A stretch of DNA of 64,000 nucleotides from the NCBI GenBank assembly GCA_039881045.1, contig JAYWVB010000062.1:62001-126000 (forward strand), written 5' to 3'. Position numbers and translations under genes: made by a program. Below the pieces are notes generated by a model, which saw only the letters and a list, made by a program, of their open reading frames with translations, was not told the origin of the DNA and searched no databases. This document shows positions 43,354 through 55,806 of the stretch, one piece after another. Position 1 is the stretch's first letter. Each line of letters opens with the position of its first letter. Origin of the DNA: Chaetomium olivaceum. Its lineage: Eukaryota > Ascomycota > Sordariomycetes > Sordariales > Chaetomiaceae.

Positions 43354-46300
43354 CTATTCCAATTTCTTCCCAACAAACCAACTCTCCGGCGGCCCCAAAT
43401 AACTCGCCCTCACCCCGCCCAAATCCACCACCACCTTCTGCACCACCACGCCCGGCATGAGCGCCCACACCCTCAATTTATACGCCCCCTCCCTGGGCAC
43501 CGCAAAGCTACTCGTCGTATACCGCCCCGTCCTCCCCCACACCCCATCCGCCACCGCACCATCCCACCCCGCCGGCATATCGCCGCCCTTGGTCGGCCCC
43601 ACCGGCCTCACATGCTGCACGTTATCCGTGCTGGAAGCGGGCGTGTCGGCGGGGACCAGCGCGATGGCGTATTCCAGGGGCGTGCCCTCGCCGAGGTAGT
43701 TGAGCGCCGGGGAGAGGTGGAGAGTGACGTTGGCGGCGGTGTGGTTGGTGAAGAGGTAGAGGTCGTATTCGAGGGCGGGCGCGGTCGCGAGCGTGAGTTT
43801 CTCGGTGCTGAGCGGCAGCAGGCCGACGGCGGAGCCCGTGCGCCCGTAGTGGGTGAAGGTGTGGTATTGGACGTTTTTGTTTTGCGGGGTGGAGGTGGCG
43901 GGCTTGAGGGTGCGCGAGAAGGAGGCGCCCGGGATGGAGACGTGCTTGTCGGACTCGACGTAGCCCGTTTTGAAGGAGCTGGGGAGGCGCGGGATTGGAT
44001 GGGTAGGAGGACGTGCGGGTCGTCGAAGCCGTAGCGGTTCATCCCGATGCAGGGGGTGGTGATGTTGATTTTGACGGTTTCGGTGAAGGGGGCTTTAGGG
44101 GTGGACTTCCAGTCGACGGAGACGAAGACGCGGGCGTCCGGGTGGCTGACGCCGACCTTGCCGGTGGACTTGGAGAGCTTGACCCAGGGCTGGGAGGCAG
44201 CGGCGTTCCAGGTGCAGTCCTCGACGCCGCGCGCGAAGACGTCGAAGTACCGGGTTTCCGGGCCGTAAGGGTCCATCGGCGGGAGGGTGAGCTCGTTGCC
44301 GCTGTTGCCGTGCCATCTGTCGTCGCCCTGGACTGTTGCGTTGGACCCCTCGACGCCGACACCGATCTCACCGGCCAAGGCGACGAAGTCGGTCTGGACG
44401 TGGATCATCGCTGGGAGGGCGTTGCGCATGGGCTGTTGCCAGTAACCGTCATATCCAAGATGTGTTTCTAAAACGCCCGTCGGTCAGGATCTATCTTCGC
44501 ACCACACAAGAAGGGGAAAGAGGGGCTTACGGTCCATAAAGTGCTTCCACTTGCCATCAAGCAGCGCGTCCCAGCGGCGAGTGAGGTTGACGTCTGCCGA
44601 CGAGTGGGCGAGAACCTCTTGGATCACCGTGTTGGCGGCATTGCGCCTCTGGCCAGCATACAACATGTTCCTCGCGCCGCCGATGTTGATCTTCTGCACA
44701 ATCTCACCAGCCATCGCGGGATGCAGGACAGTCTCAAAGAAGGCAGCCTGCGTCTCGGCCGGCAGCTTATCATAGATGCCCTGGGCCTTAGCCACCAGCT
44801 CGGCCCACTCCTGCAGCACGGCATCGGCTTCGTTGTAGTTGATGACCGAGTAGACGTGCGGCTCCATCAGCTCGTACTTGCGGCGGGCCGCGTACATGCC
44901 GTACTTCATCATGACATCGGCAATCTCCTTGGCGTGCGCCGCGCCAAACTCGCGCGTGGCCCAGGCCTGCGCCCACTCGAGGGTGCTGTCGACGTGCCAG
45001 CGCTTGGCGTCGTAGCCCAGGTCGAGGAAGTGGCTGATGGGAATCTCGAGCGACTTCATGTCGCCGACGTTGACGACCCAGATACGGTCGGCGCCGCGCG
45101 CGTAGGCCATGTGCATCTGCTCGGCCGTCTTGGTCAGCTGGATGGTGTTGATCCACTTGTAGTTGCGCGGGCCGCCGACGTAGTCGAAGTGGTAGTAGAT
45201 GCCCGCGCCGCCCACGCGGTCCGTCTCGTTGAGCAGCGGCAGCCGCCGCACGTTGCCCCAGTTGTCGTCCGCCCAGAGCAGCGTCACGTCGTCGGGCACC
45301 TGCAGGCCCGCGAACAGGTAGGACATGACCTCCTTGTAGAGGCACCACGTCTGCGGGACGGTCGAGATGTCGGTCACGTTGAGGCCTTCGACGAGAATTT
45401 CGCGCTGGTTCTTGACCAGCTCGTGCAGCATCTCCACGATGTGGTCAACCCCGAGACCCTCGATGGCGGTATCACCAGTGCCCCGCATGCCCATGGTCCA
45501 CAGGCTGTTGCGGGCGTACGGCTTGGCACGCTGGACACCGTACCGGAAGTAGTCGTCGATGGTCTCGTTGTTGAGGTTGTACGCCCAGGGGCCCTCGTAA
45601 AACTTGCCGAACTCGTTCTGTGCGCGCATCATGGGCTCCGTGTGGGAGGACCCAATGACGATCTCGAAGGCGTCCGCCAGGGGCTGGTTCCCCGGGTCAT
45701 CAACCTCGAACATGGTCGCCCAGACGGTGGGCCAGAGGTAGTTGGCACGGAGACGCAGCAGCAACTCAAAGATGAGGCTGTAGAACGCGGGCCCGTAGCC
45801 GGCGCCATACGGTGTGTCCTCCCAGTGGGAGCTACAAAAGTCAGTCAGCGAGAATCGAAACCTGGTCTTTCTTGACAGCACTTACGCAACCCAGTTGGTC
45901 AACGCCGGCTGCTCGTCGTTCAAGAAAAAACCGCGGTACTTGACCGACGGCGGGCCCTGAACCTTCTTCTTGTCCGTAACATAAAGGTTCTTGCTCTGCT
46001 TGGGCGGGCTGTCGGCCCAAAAGTACCACGGACTGACGCCGATCTGCTCACTGACGTCGTAGATGCCGAAAATGGTTCCGCGGGGATCGCTGCCCGCAAT
46101 AACCAGCGCCTTCTTGCATCCCGGCACTGGGTTCTTGACCACCTGGCTGGTGAAAGACTCCCACTTGCCCTTGACTCCCGACACGTCGATGGCCTTGGAC
46201 GAGATGAGCTTGTCAATGACCTCCGAGTGGCCGATGGTGCCGGCGATGATGACCACGCTTCCTGGTGAGGGGTCCGAGTACGCGGGGCCCGGGAAGCTGG

Positions 46301-46676
46301 CGGTTCCGGTCGTGGAGAACTGTGGGTGGTTAGTCGAGGTATTGAGCGAGGCATGAGCGAGACTTACGTGGGTGTTGTTCATGTTATTGACCGGCTTGTA
46401 CTCGTATGCCGCGGCGGTGGCCTTCTTCTCGCCATTGCTAAGCGTGTAGTTGGTGCCCGTGACGCGCCCGAAGTCGACGGCAAGGTCACCAGCCGCGCGG
46501 ATGACACCCCAGTAGTCATTCTTCGACACCAGAATCTGACCCTTGCCGACATTGCCGCCTGCAATTTGTAACTCGGCTTTATGACCGTTAGTAGAGATGA
46601 TACTCTCTTGGCCTAGAGCGGCAGCCACCGAGGCGAAGGCGAGCCAGAGGGCCCCCTTCACGCCCGTGGTAAGCAT
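43354..46676 (-). CDS. GH115 xylan alpha-1,2-glucuronidase, secreted
   Basis: GH115 enzymes remove (4-O-methyl)glucuronic acid side chains from xylan. Four exons with matching phase: 46676-46368, 46319-45886, 45831-44531 and 44465-43354, with donors gtaagt, gtaagt and gtaagc. A signal peptide (MLTTGVKGALWLAFASVAAA) is followed by the N-terminal domain (SKNDYWGVIRAAGDLAVDFG), then the catalytic region: GTIFGIYDVSEQIGVSPWY, KYRGFFLNDEQPAL, WEDTPYGAGYGPAFYSLIFE, LRANYLWPTVWATMF, VIGSSHTEPMMR, TMGMRGTGD, LLWADDNWGNVRRLP, IYYHFDYVGGPRNYKW, then HFMDQTHLGYDGYWQQP. The C-terminal beta domain reaches the stop at 43354, total about 1,050 residues. One base is missing near 43998 (LPIPIPRLPSSFK pattern). 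Putative catalytic residues lie in these motifs, but I cannot assign them singly. Confidence 0.9.
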
Positions 46677-48427
46677 CTTGGAGGTGGTAGTGCGCGAGCT
46701 ATGCTGCGAACAGTCCAACCAAAACGCGGTGACAGGTCACAATCACCTGTCCTGGGGGCTGAACGAGAGGACGGGGCTGGTGAGTGGATGTGTGCGCGTC
46801 TGGGTTGCAGATCGCGCTCAATATAATATATCCAGCTCCCCGGGTATGCAAGGTACAGCGCTCCACTCCGGCGCCGGGCTGCCATGAGGCCATGAGGAGA
46901 TTCAAGGTTGGGCATTGGTGGGAAAATATATTAACCAAAACGACGGCATCGCTACCAGCCCTGCAGCCGTCGTGGGCCGTCGTATTGGGTGCTCCGGAGG
47001 GTACATCGCCATATCGCCTCCAACCTTCACTAACAGTGACTAGCCATGTTGGAGAAGAACCCCAAGCCCAAGAATTGGAGATGAGCTCCAAGACGGGTGC
47101 CCGCCGGGTTGACGGGTAAAATTTCTGCGTGGACCGAAAGGCCAACAGTTTGTGCCTTGGCTCTCCTTTGGGTTATTGTGGCCGTGAGCTTGGCCAATGG
47201 AGCTATCCTACTTCGCCGTTACTGTGGACATGCGCATGTTCGAGCACTGCCGAAGGACCAGTTCGAGTGTTCCACAGCTCAACGGCCGGGGCGGTTCCTC
47301 TTCCCCAACGTCAGCCAAGGTTTACCCCAGCATCCCCACAGTGCTCCCCACGTTGGGGTTGACGGACGAATCCGGGGATAATTTCCTGGGGCCTTAATCT
47401 GCATTGATGACGGTAACCTCTTGTCTGTCTGGCAACAGCTTGAGCGGCGTGTCGGGACGGCTCCTGAATCTCCTCTGGGTCGCCATATGGACGCGGGAAG
47501 TGATGAGGTGAAAATACAACCGCAAGGTCGCAGTTGGAGAAAGTGGTAACGGGAAAGACGCAAACAAACTGGAAGCGAAGATGTCAATGGCAAGGCGGGG
47601 GAGCGGAGGGAGGAAAATGGCGCTAGACTTTAGCCGAGAGGAAGATCCACGAGCCAACTTCCACTGAAATGTATTTAACCTCCCGGAAATGCAGGTTAGC
47701 TTCCCTGGGCCAGGGTCTCGCGTGAGTCGATCCGCAAAAGCTGGGTTCGCCCAAGCTTCCAGAAGCAGAACTTCCTTGGTTCCTTCTCCGTCCCCCCATC
47801 GACTTCATAGACGACTGCAGCGGGTTGCCCGCAGTTGACAATGAGCTGCGGCCGTACTGTGTCATCAATGGGACATTGAGTGGGCTTTGAGATGGCGATC
47901 CCGTCCGGAAGACCGGCCCTCGAGTTTGATAAATCCAGGTCCTAACAGCTGTTGGGTCGATGCAGAGAAGCTGCCGAGTGGAATGGGCTTCCGGTCCCGG
48001 TGTTGTTCAGCCTTCGAAAACAACCTGACAAGGGGCACGTACACGAGGGAAATACCCATAAAGCGAGGTACCTTTGTATAGCCTTCCATCGCTCCCATAG
48101 TCAAGTAAATCCGGTGCACTGTGGTGGCCGAGTGGGACGCACTGAATGTCAGCGGCGATTCTGGAGGATTCCAGGCCAGAAGACTAACCTCATCATCGAG
48201 ACCGCCGAGTGATCGAGGAAAGTAACATGCATAGTAATCGCAAGCGGTTTACGGTGTTGTCGTCATGGCAAGTGCGATGCATTTTCCTGTCCTCAGTATA
48301 CACGGCAGAGCACATACCTCGAAGCTCCGAAACCGCCCAGCCGCCTTCCCAAACTCGTACAAACTCCGCCAGCGAGACTTGGTAACGCAAGCTAGCCGGC
48401 CATTGACCTCCCCCAAGCGGAAACCCC
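46677..48427. other. Intergenic, upstream region of the GH115 gene
   Basis: No gene is supported. A divergent promoter pair is not evident, because the next gene (48428-49652) is also on the minus strand and ends toward this region. Confidence 0.4.
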
Positions 48428-49652
48428 TCAAGCGGTCCCCTCCACCCACCGATACCGCGGCAGCATAGCCATTTTCTCCTCTGGACTGACCTCGGTATCC
48501 CCATAAACCATCCTTGTCCCCTTCTTCCTCTTCTCTCCCGCACCACCACTGGCCCCCGCCTCCTCCGCCGCCTTCCCTGCACCTCCCGGCCTGATGCCCG
48601 CCTCAGCCATTCGTATCATATGGTCGATATCATCACCGCCCGGCGCGCCCTGTCTTGCCGCGGCATTCGCCACCAGCTCGTCCACTGTCGACGGCGGGGC
48701 GGCGCCGTTGTAGTAGTAGGGAGGTGGCGCTCCCGCCGCGCCGGCAGATCCGCTGGGAGGTCTGGCGGGTAGCGGTGTCGCACCTGGTGGGAAGGCGCCG
48801 CCCGCCGGGGGGTAGCCCTGCGCTGCCGCAGGATAAGGTGGCACGGCGCCCGGGGCGGGATAGGGGTAGCCCGGTTGTGGAGCGGAGAAGGGGGGATTCT
48901 GTTGGTAGAGGAGGTGTGAGGATTGGATGGGATGGTGGTTGGTTGGGAGGAGGGGAAGGGGGAAGCTTACGGCTTGTGCTGGGCTTTGTCCATCGGCTGG
49001 CGCAGCAGCGATGGGGGCCCAGTTGTCCCTGCGGCTTTCTGGGCGGCGACGTTCGCGCGGTGCTCGGCTAGCCGCTTCTTGAGCTCCTCGGGCGTCTCGT
49101 ACTTAAGCTTCTTGGCGGGACCTTGACCGCCGGACAGTCCTCGTGGGGGGTTGCCTGTCGCGGCTTGCCTTTCGGCTTGGGCGGTGTAGAAGTTCTGGAT
49201 GATGCGCTGGTTGTGCTGCTGTATGATGTCGTCGGGGACTCCCTCCATGCCGAAGATCTCGATTTCGAGCCCTTGCCGGTTCGGGAGCGCATTCTCGACG
49301 CTTGTGAGGTTTTCCTTGTGGACTTGGTTCATGTGCACGGAAAGACCTGCGAGGCGCGCAATTGTTAGCAATGCTTTGCCTATTAGGCGGAGAGACGAGC
49401 GCGTTGGGCTCAGCATGATTCCTTGCATACCTCCAGCTGTGTTTAATCGCTTGCCGCATCGATCGCACTTGAAGTGTTTCGCTTTTTGATGGGAGATGAG
49501 AAGCTTCAGATCCTCAAAGTCTCGCTCGCCTATGATAGGATCAGTTAGCTTTTAAAGCGGCATGCGGGGATTCGCGAAGGCGCACAGTAATAACACCATG
49601 GTCGCGACAGGAGCTCCTCGACGTCCGGGTGACCGCGCTTCTTCTTGCCCAT
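48428..49652 (-). CDS. BUGZ/ZNF207-like C2H2 zinc-finger protein
   Basis: Four exons: 49652 to about 49589, 49529-49431, 49346-48971 and about 48899-48428. The start MGKKKRGHPDVEELLSRPWC leads into two fingers at residues about 20-70 (CYYCERDFEDLKLLISHQKA, then HFKCDRCGKRLNTAGGLSVH and MNQVHKENL), then LEIEIFGMEGVPDDIIQQH, a KYETPEELKKRLAEHRANV helix, and a Pro/Ala/Gly-rich middle. The C-terminus KKGTRMVYGDTEVSPEEK and LPRYRW is typical of this family. The animal homologue BUGZ binds Bub3 and microtubules, and plant SUF4 is a transcription factor; I see no clear Bub3-binding GLEBS motif here. The join of exons 3 and 4 is one base out of phase, consistent with a missing C in the run at 48890-48895. 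Confidence 0.8.
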
Positions 49653-50696
49653 TGTGGTCGTTGGCGGGTTTGATGGGGTGAGATGTCCGGCACAACTATC
49701 TCGACGAGGGCGAGTTCTTGGGTAGATGGTGTAGTTGACAGGTTTCGAGATAGCGGGGAATGATGTCGATGGATGCTCAGGTTTCGATGCTCTGGTGTTC
49801 CCAATGCTTGACGAGTTCCCAAATATTCAGCCTGCCGCCGGCGATGAGCGCCACAACGCGCTAGCCCTATTACGGACTAGCAGTGTATTCTGCCACAAAG
49901 CGAGTCAATTGAGTGGATGCATGCATAATTTGAGGTTTCGCTTTCCCGCTTAACTTACTACATCAATCTTTTAGCTGCATACCACAAAACCCTTCACTCT
50001 TCCGGACTCCATCTCGAGTTGTAAGAACGAAAGAAAAGTTACAACCAAGGAAGATTTCTTTAATTTACCTTTGGTTTGTTTTGTTTGGTTCTGTTGCTCG
50101 AGTTCTTTTTTTCATCTGTTCTCTTTGGAATTGTTGCAAGTTCTCTACCTCAAATTTCAACAGGCACTTGTTTGAGTGTTTCTTTTTCGGAGTTCGCCTT
50201 TTTTTGGTCAGAGGTCTGTACAATGACTAGCTATCACCCAGGGATAGTGCAAGATGACTTGAATTAGAGTGCAGCAATCTGCTAACCACTTACAGTTCGG
50301 GCATACCACAGGTAGTACACCCCAGCTTGTTCCACTGTTATCATGGATGACTTTGCAAGCAAGGCATAGGTCGTGGGAATTAGCCGTTGAGAAAATCAGC
50401 AGGCAATCCCGCAGTGTAAACTGTAAAGGCAGCGATCTCGGGCGAACATTTCCGAGCCCTTTGTCGCTACCCACAAAGGGAATCTCCTCCCTTGGTAATC
50501 GAGAGGATAGTGAAAAGACGTATCATATGGAGGCTGAATAATAAAAAGGGAGGTGAAGTCAATGTGAGTTTGATTTGAGATGTAACTGGAATCATGTCAC
50601 CTATATTTCTTAACCCAGCCCGCCCTGAACCGCCCTTCCATGTACCGACCGCCCATTGGGTATCATAATCAACATGACGAAAGCAAAGCGTAGAAC
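49653..50696. other. Intergenic, nothing recognised
   Basis: T-rich pyrimidine stretches at 50050-50210. No gene or RNA feature is supported. Confidence 0.4.
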
Positions 50697-52105
50697 CTAG
50701 AACCCCCTAGATGCCTTCGACCTTACCCGCTCAGGCTTAGCAGGTGAAATGTAGCCCCTGACTCCCATTTCCGTCTGACGCCGTACACCCCCGTTTTCGA
50801 CACCCATCCTCACTTCACGCACCACATGGACCTCGAACGGGTTCCCGATCTTGGAGCATGCAAGATCCACCTCGCTACCGGTGATCGAGTCGCCCCCATC
50901 ATCCATGCTCCTCTTACTGCCACCCCGTGCTCTGCCGCGCCCAGCAGCAGCAGACCCCCAAGACCGGACTCGAGGGCGGACGGCCCAGCTCCAGCCCCAT
51001 TACGTGCGCCGCTCCTCACGCCGGAACCAGACTTGGCGTACATGTACCCCTGGGCGGAACGGCCGGCCTGGGAGGCAAAGGCCGGGAAGTAGCGGCTCAT
51101 GAGCGGGCGGAGGGTGGGCAAGCAGGCACAGGTGAGAGCTGATGTAAGCTCGCCAAGTGACCAGAGAGATGGCGCGACGTTCTCCCAGGTGAAGTCCTCG
51201 AAGAGCTTGAGGTAGCGGATACGGACGATGGAGATGATGACGGTGCTGAACAAGTTGTGTTAGTCGAATATGGGAACGGGATGGAGAAAAGCGGGACGGT
51301 GCGTACAAGAAACCCAAACTGAAAATGCACATGAGCATTATTTTGGACGGCTTGGCCAGTTGCAGGGACCAGATTGCCGGCAGGGGTAAAGCAAATACAG
51401 CTATATCGGTGATGATGTTGCCGGCGGCGTTAATGTACCACTGCGGGATGTTGGGGATGCACGTGGAGGGGATGCTCGAGTCCCAGAAGCCCGAGACCGG
51501 GTTGCACGTGAAGATGCCGACGAATACCTGCGACAGGGCCCAGCCACCGACGATAACGATGCTCGCAATATATATTTCCTCATTCTCTGCACCGCCAGCA
51601 CTCGGTAGTACTGGAAGAGGAACGTCATCTTGATGAAGAAGAGGGCCGAGCAGTAGAGCACGATAGAGACGTAGAAGTCCTGCCATGGTCAAGGTGGTTA
51701 GCGTCAAGATGGGGTGAGGGCTCTCTCTGATCTCCCGCTGATCTTCCATTGATCGATGACTTACCCTGAGGTACAGCGGAATGTGCTCCAGCTTCATCAG
51801 GTATACATGTCTGCCCAGACCATAGGTGGTCATGTGCGCGATGGCAACACCGACTCCGTATGTGACGAGCTAGGTAGCCGGGTCAGCACAGTTTGATCGG
51901 ATTTGATAGGGGGGCGCCCACTCACCAACCCAACAAGGCACAGGTAGTCATCAACACCAATCTTCTTGATTACCACTCCGCGCGTCCACAGGCGCAGGCC
52001 GACCATCAAGGTCGACCATAGTAGGCAAAAGACAACCGAGCCGATTACAGTTGCTCTCTGGTCTTCAGACGCATTCGGGGGCAGCGCTGCTGCTGGTGAA
52101 GCCAT
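50697..52105 (-). CDS. Seven-helix rhodopsin-domain membrane protein (PTH11-like)
   Basis: Four exons: 52105-51926, 51869-51765, 51679-51307 and 51245-50697. Helices are visible in order: VIGSVVFCLLWSTLMVGLRL, DDYLCLVGLLVTYGVGVAIA, FYVSIVLYCSALFFIKMTFL, IYIASIVIVGGWALSQVFVG, YINAAGNIITDIAVFALPLP, KIMLMCIFSLGFFTVIISIV and LGELTSALTCACLPTL. The NIITDIAVFALPLPAIW and SKIMLMCIFSLGF patterns are hallmarks of the fungal rhodopsin domain family, which includes PTH11-type receptors. There is no CFEM domain, so it is the short type. The cytosolic tail ends VRGYISPAKPERV. One base is missing near 51570 (RMRK-IYIAS) and another frame change lies near 50900. The ligand is unknown. Confidence 0.85.
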
Positions 52106-53714
52106 GCTGCTCCTGGGTCGAGATCTAGCCCGTAGAAAGCCAACCAAACCCAGTCAAATGGCTACCGAATTCAAGCCAGTTCCACATGTAGGGTTCAGTC
52201 GAAGTCCGAAAACACTCGCCACAACCATGGGCCCATGGCGCCGGGTCTCCCAGCTATTTGAGCTCCATCCTCCATGGGTTGTTTGCCACATGGCACATGG
52301 TCACGCCCAAACCCAAGGTGAACCAAGTGGGAACACGATCTGAAGCTAAACCTTAGCAAGCAAAGTTCTCTGCCACGGTACCAAATCTTCAAGTGAAGAT
52401 GCGGGGAATGAGAGAGGTCCAAGCGAGACACCATGAGGGACAAAAGCTGAGGGGGGAGGCGATCAAGCTTTAGCGGGGGCAAGTTCCTGGACATTCCTGG
52501 AAAGAATGGCCTGCCACGGCTGTGGAGTTGACATTGAAGGCTGGTGTTTGGGGAGGCTCCGGCACACGACACCCATAAATTGACGATTAACTCCCACTAA
52601 CCTGGTTAGAGTGGTGATCCAAGCGCGCCCGAAACACCACACTACTGTCCCTCGGCCTCAGTAACACCCCCAGAACGGTATCCCTTTCGTCCCGCTCACA
52701 CCTTCAGGGGCGTGCGGTCAGACCATTAGTGGCGGACTAGTCTGCGCTATTGCCGTTTTTGGCCCATCTTGCATGCGGTTCAGGGGCCACGCCCGTTCCA
52801 CAAACTCGCCCTTGAATGGCGCTGGAGACGAAGTTCGTGACCTGACTGTCGTTTGACACTGGATGTGGCGCAGCCCTATCGCCTCAGTTGGGAAAGCTCT
52901 TCAGAAAAGGGCTGTCGAGAATCACGACCCAAGCCTCTTATTGAGTCCTCCGGTATGAGAATGGAGACTTCAAGTTTACACAAGCAATATCCACTTTCCC
53001 ACGGTTTCCGTCTGTGCGCGCAGCCGGCCCTGTCACTTTCACACACCATCATCCGGCGTGCAACCCCACCACACTGAGCGAAAGGCAAGCTCCAACCCGA
53101 GTTTCTTTGCCCTGCGATATAACTTACAACTTCGTAGTCGCCACGAGACCACAGCATGGTTACAGCACAGTCAGTCATAAGTCCGAAGTATGGATTTCAT
53201 GTTCTAGCATTGGATCTTCTGCCATACCCCTGAACCCCTGAACCCCTTGCCGCCAAGAGGTAGCATTCTAGAAGACGGGTCGAGGCAGGTCGAGAGTTGC
53301 GTCGCAAAGCTCTCCAATGGCACGCCTGAGAACGCCAAACGCAGTCTGAACAGATTAGGGTTAGTTAATATCTTGGGTCGAGTCCACAGACTATCGACCC
53401 CCCGCAGGGAGCCATCCCATTCTGGCCCATCGGTTCTGCCGTAAGAATCCGGCCACCGGGCTCCATTAACTACACAAGCAGCCACGCGGCTATACTGCAG
53501 TCATTAATGGAGGTACCACGTTGTCAGCATCGACGGTTCGCTACCATTAGCGTGGTGGGTTCATACCACGCAGCAATTCCCGTCGGCGTTCATGGGCTTC
53601 TGCTCGAGGTTTTAACTAAACCAGGTGGCTGCTCCTTGGTGGCTGGGAAAACTCCAGACAGTTCTCTGCCAAACAGGTCTCAAATTCTCAACTCTGGCGT
53701 GTCGCCCCCGCGCA
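52106..53714. other. Intergenic between divergent membrane-protein and esterase genes
   Basis: This is a head-to-head promoter region of about 1.6 kb. Small frames occur on both strands without domains. Confidence 0.4.
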
Positions 53715-55806
53715 ATGGCCCCCTGAAGTGGATTGCCAACCTGGTGCTTGCCGGATCGCTGGTCTCATGTGCTCCACAAGTGACTGATGCAACAATTGCT
53801 GCAGCCACGCTAGACGAGAGATCGACCGACATTGCTAGTCTGTTCGTCTCGGATCTGATCGCCAACGCCACCGCGGCCGAGGAGCAGCAGCAGACACAGG
53901 AGAAACGCTTCCTCACCTGTTCTCAGAGCGACTCATTGGTCGTCAACTTGGGCTATGCCAAGTACCGGGGCTATCACAACGCGTCAACAGGTTTGAACCA
54001 CTGGAAAGGGTCCGAGCACCTCGTCTGTTCCTTTGCGTAGGTGATCTGATCAGCGCTGCTAACACAAAGGTTCCCTCTTCCAGAGTTCGCTACGCTGCCC
54101 CTCCTGTGGGCAACCTGAGATGGCAGCCCCCGCAGCCCCTGCCGCTCAAGCTGAATGCGCCCATCACAGACGCGAACAGCTTCGGGCCCATCTGCCCGCA
54201 GTCGATGCCCGCGGTCCCCGGTGCTGCCTTCATTCCTGGGAATGAGGATTGTCTGTATGTCAACGTGTATGCGCCACCCAATGCCGCAAAGCTTCCCGTC
54301 TTGGTCTACATCCACGAGGGTGGATATGGCTTTGGTGATGGCACCCACGACATGACCGAGATCATCAACGCCAATGACAAGGGATTCGTTGCTGTGACCT
54401 TGCAGTACCGGGTGAGTGATCTCCCGCTGCCAAGCACAAACTGCAGGTGCTAACCTTCCCATTCACAGCTCGGCGCCTTTGGCTGGCTGTCGTCTAGCGA
54501 GGTCAAGAGCCGGGGTGTCGTCAATGCCGGCATCCTCGACCAGGCACTTGTTCTGGCCTGGGTGAAGTTGTACATCTGCCAGTTCGGCGGCGACCCGTCG
54601 CGTGTCACCATCTCGGGTGAGTCGGCAGGCGGCGGCTCCGTCATGTACCACGGCATGGCTGTCAAGGGGAATCTCGGCAACCTCCTGTACAAGCAGGGCA
54701 TTGCCGCCTCGCCGTATCTGCCGTTCCAGTACAAGTACGACGACCCCCAGCCGACGAGCAAGTATTATGCTTTCTCGCAGGCGGCCGGGTGCCCCAGCAC
54801 GGGCAATGTCTTCGACTGCCTCGTCGGTAAGGACACCAACACCCTGCAGCAGGCCAGCTTCACCGTCACGCAGGCGTCAACCTACGGTTACTGGTGAGTT
54901 TGACTTTTCTCCCAGTCCATCTAATGCACCCCATACTAACAAGTCTCTTAGGGGCTTCTGGCCTGTCACGGACAACAGCTACATTATGAACCGCCCGACC
55001 CAGCAGCTTGCCACTAAGAAGATGAACGGACAGAGCCTGCTCGTCGGCCACAACGCCAATGAGGGTGGCCTCTTTGTGCCCCCCACCATCACTACCGAGA
55101 CCGACCTCACGGGTTGGCTGCAAAGCGCGCAGTTCCCCAATCTCACCCGGCTCAGATCAACACCATTCTGGCTGTCAACCCCAACAGCGAGCTCACCAAC
55201 CCCACAGGAGGTCCGCACTTTGAAACAAACGGTGTCAGCGGCCTCACAGCCGTCCAGGTCTCGCAGGACGCCAACGGGCAGCAGCAGCGCGGCAACAACA
55301 TCTACGCCGAAGCCACCTTCGCCTGCCCAGCCTACTGGCTCGCATCCGCCTACGCCGCCCCAGGGTCAGCCTCATACCTCTACCAGTACAGCGTGCCGTA
55401 CGCCTTCCACGGCTCTGACGTAGCCGGCTACTTCGGCCCGCAAACACCCAATCAGTCCAACGACTTCGCCAAGGCGTTCCGTCATATCTGGGGCAACTTC
55501 GTTCTGACGGGCAACCCGTCCCTCAGCGCGCAGGTTGCCAACGGCGCCAGTGCCGCCGACCCCGACGCCCCGCACCCGGCGACCAACTGGCCCGCGTACA
55601 GTGACAACGCGCCGCAGCTGATGAACCTCAACACCACCGGGGGCACCGCCTACCAGACGCCGCTGCCGTGGGGCCCGTTGGTGACGCAGTTCGCGGAGCC
55701 GGGTCTGAGGAATGCCATCAGCCTGGCCTCGGCGGCGCAGTGGGAGGGCGGCCGCAAGGCGAGATGCGATGTGTACGAGAGTTTGGGCGCTAGCATTCCG
55801 TTGTAA
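53715..55806 (+). CDS. Secreted type-B carboxylesterase/lipase family protein
   Basis: ATG 53715 with one C restored in the following C run gives a signal peptide (MAPLKWIANLVLAGSLVSC); the uncorrected frame meets TGA after two codons. Exons: about 53715-54032, 54084-54411, 54469-54894 and 54952-55806. Hallmarks of the carboxylesterase alpha/beta-hydrolase fold are YHNASTGLNHWKGVRYAAPPVGNLRW, NEDCLYVNVYAP, LPVLVYIHEGGYGFGD (oxyanion loop), and the nucleophile elbow VTISGESAGGGSVMYH with the catalytic Ser. The acid probably lies in VGHNANEGGLFVP and the His in the C-terminal part. A one-base gap near 55146 interrupts FPNLTPAQINTILAV. The first intron has an unusual donor (gtccga). Substrate is not predictable. 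Confidence 0.85.

Noticed and set aside
44541..45875. 444-codon open frame on the plus strand
   Set aside because: Entirely antisense to the GH115 catalytic exon; long antisense frames are expected in GC-rich coding DNA with strong third-position bias.
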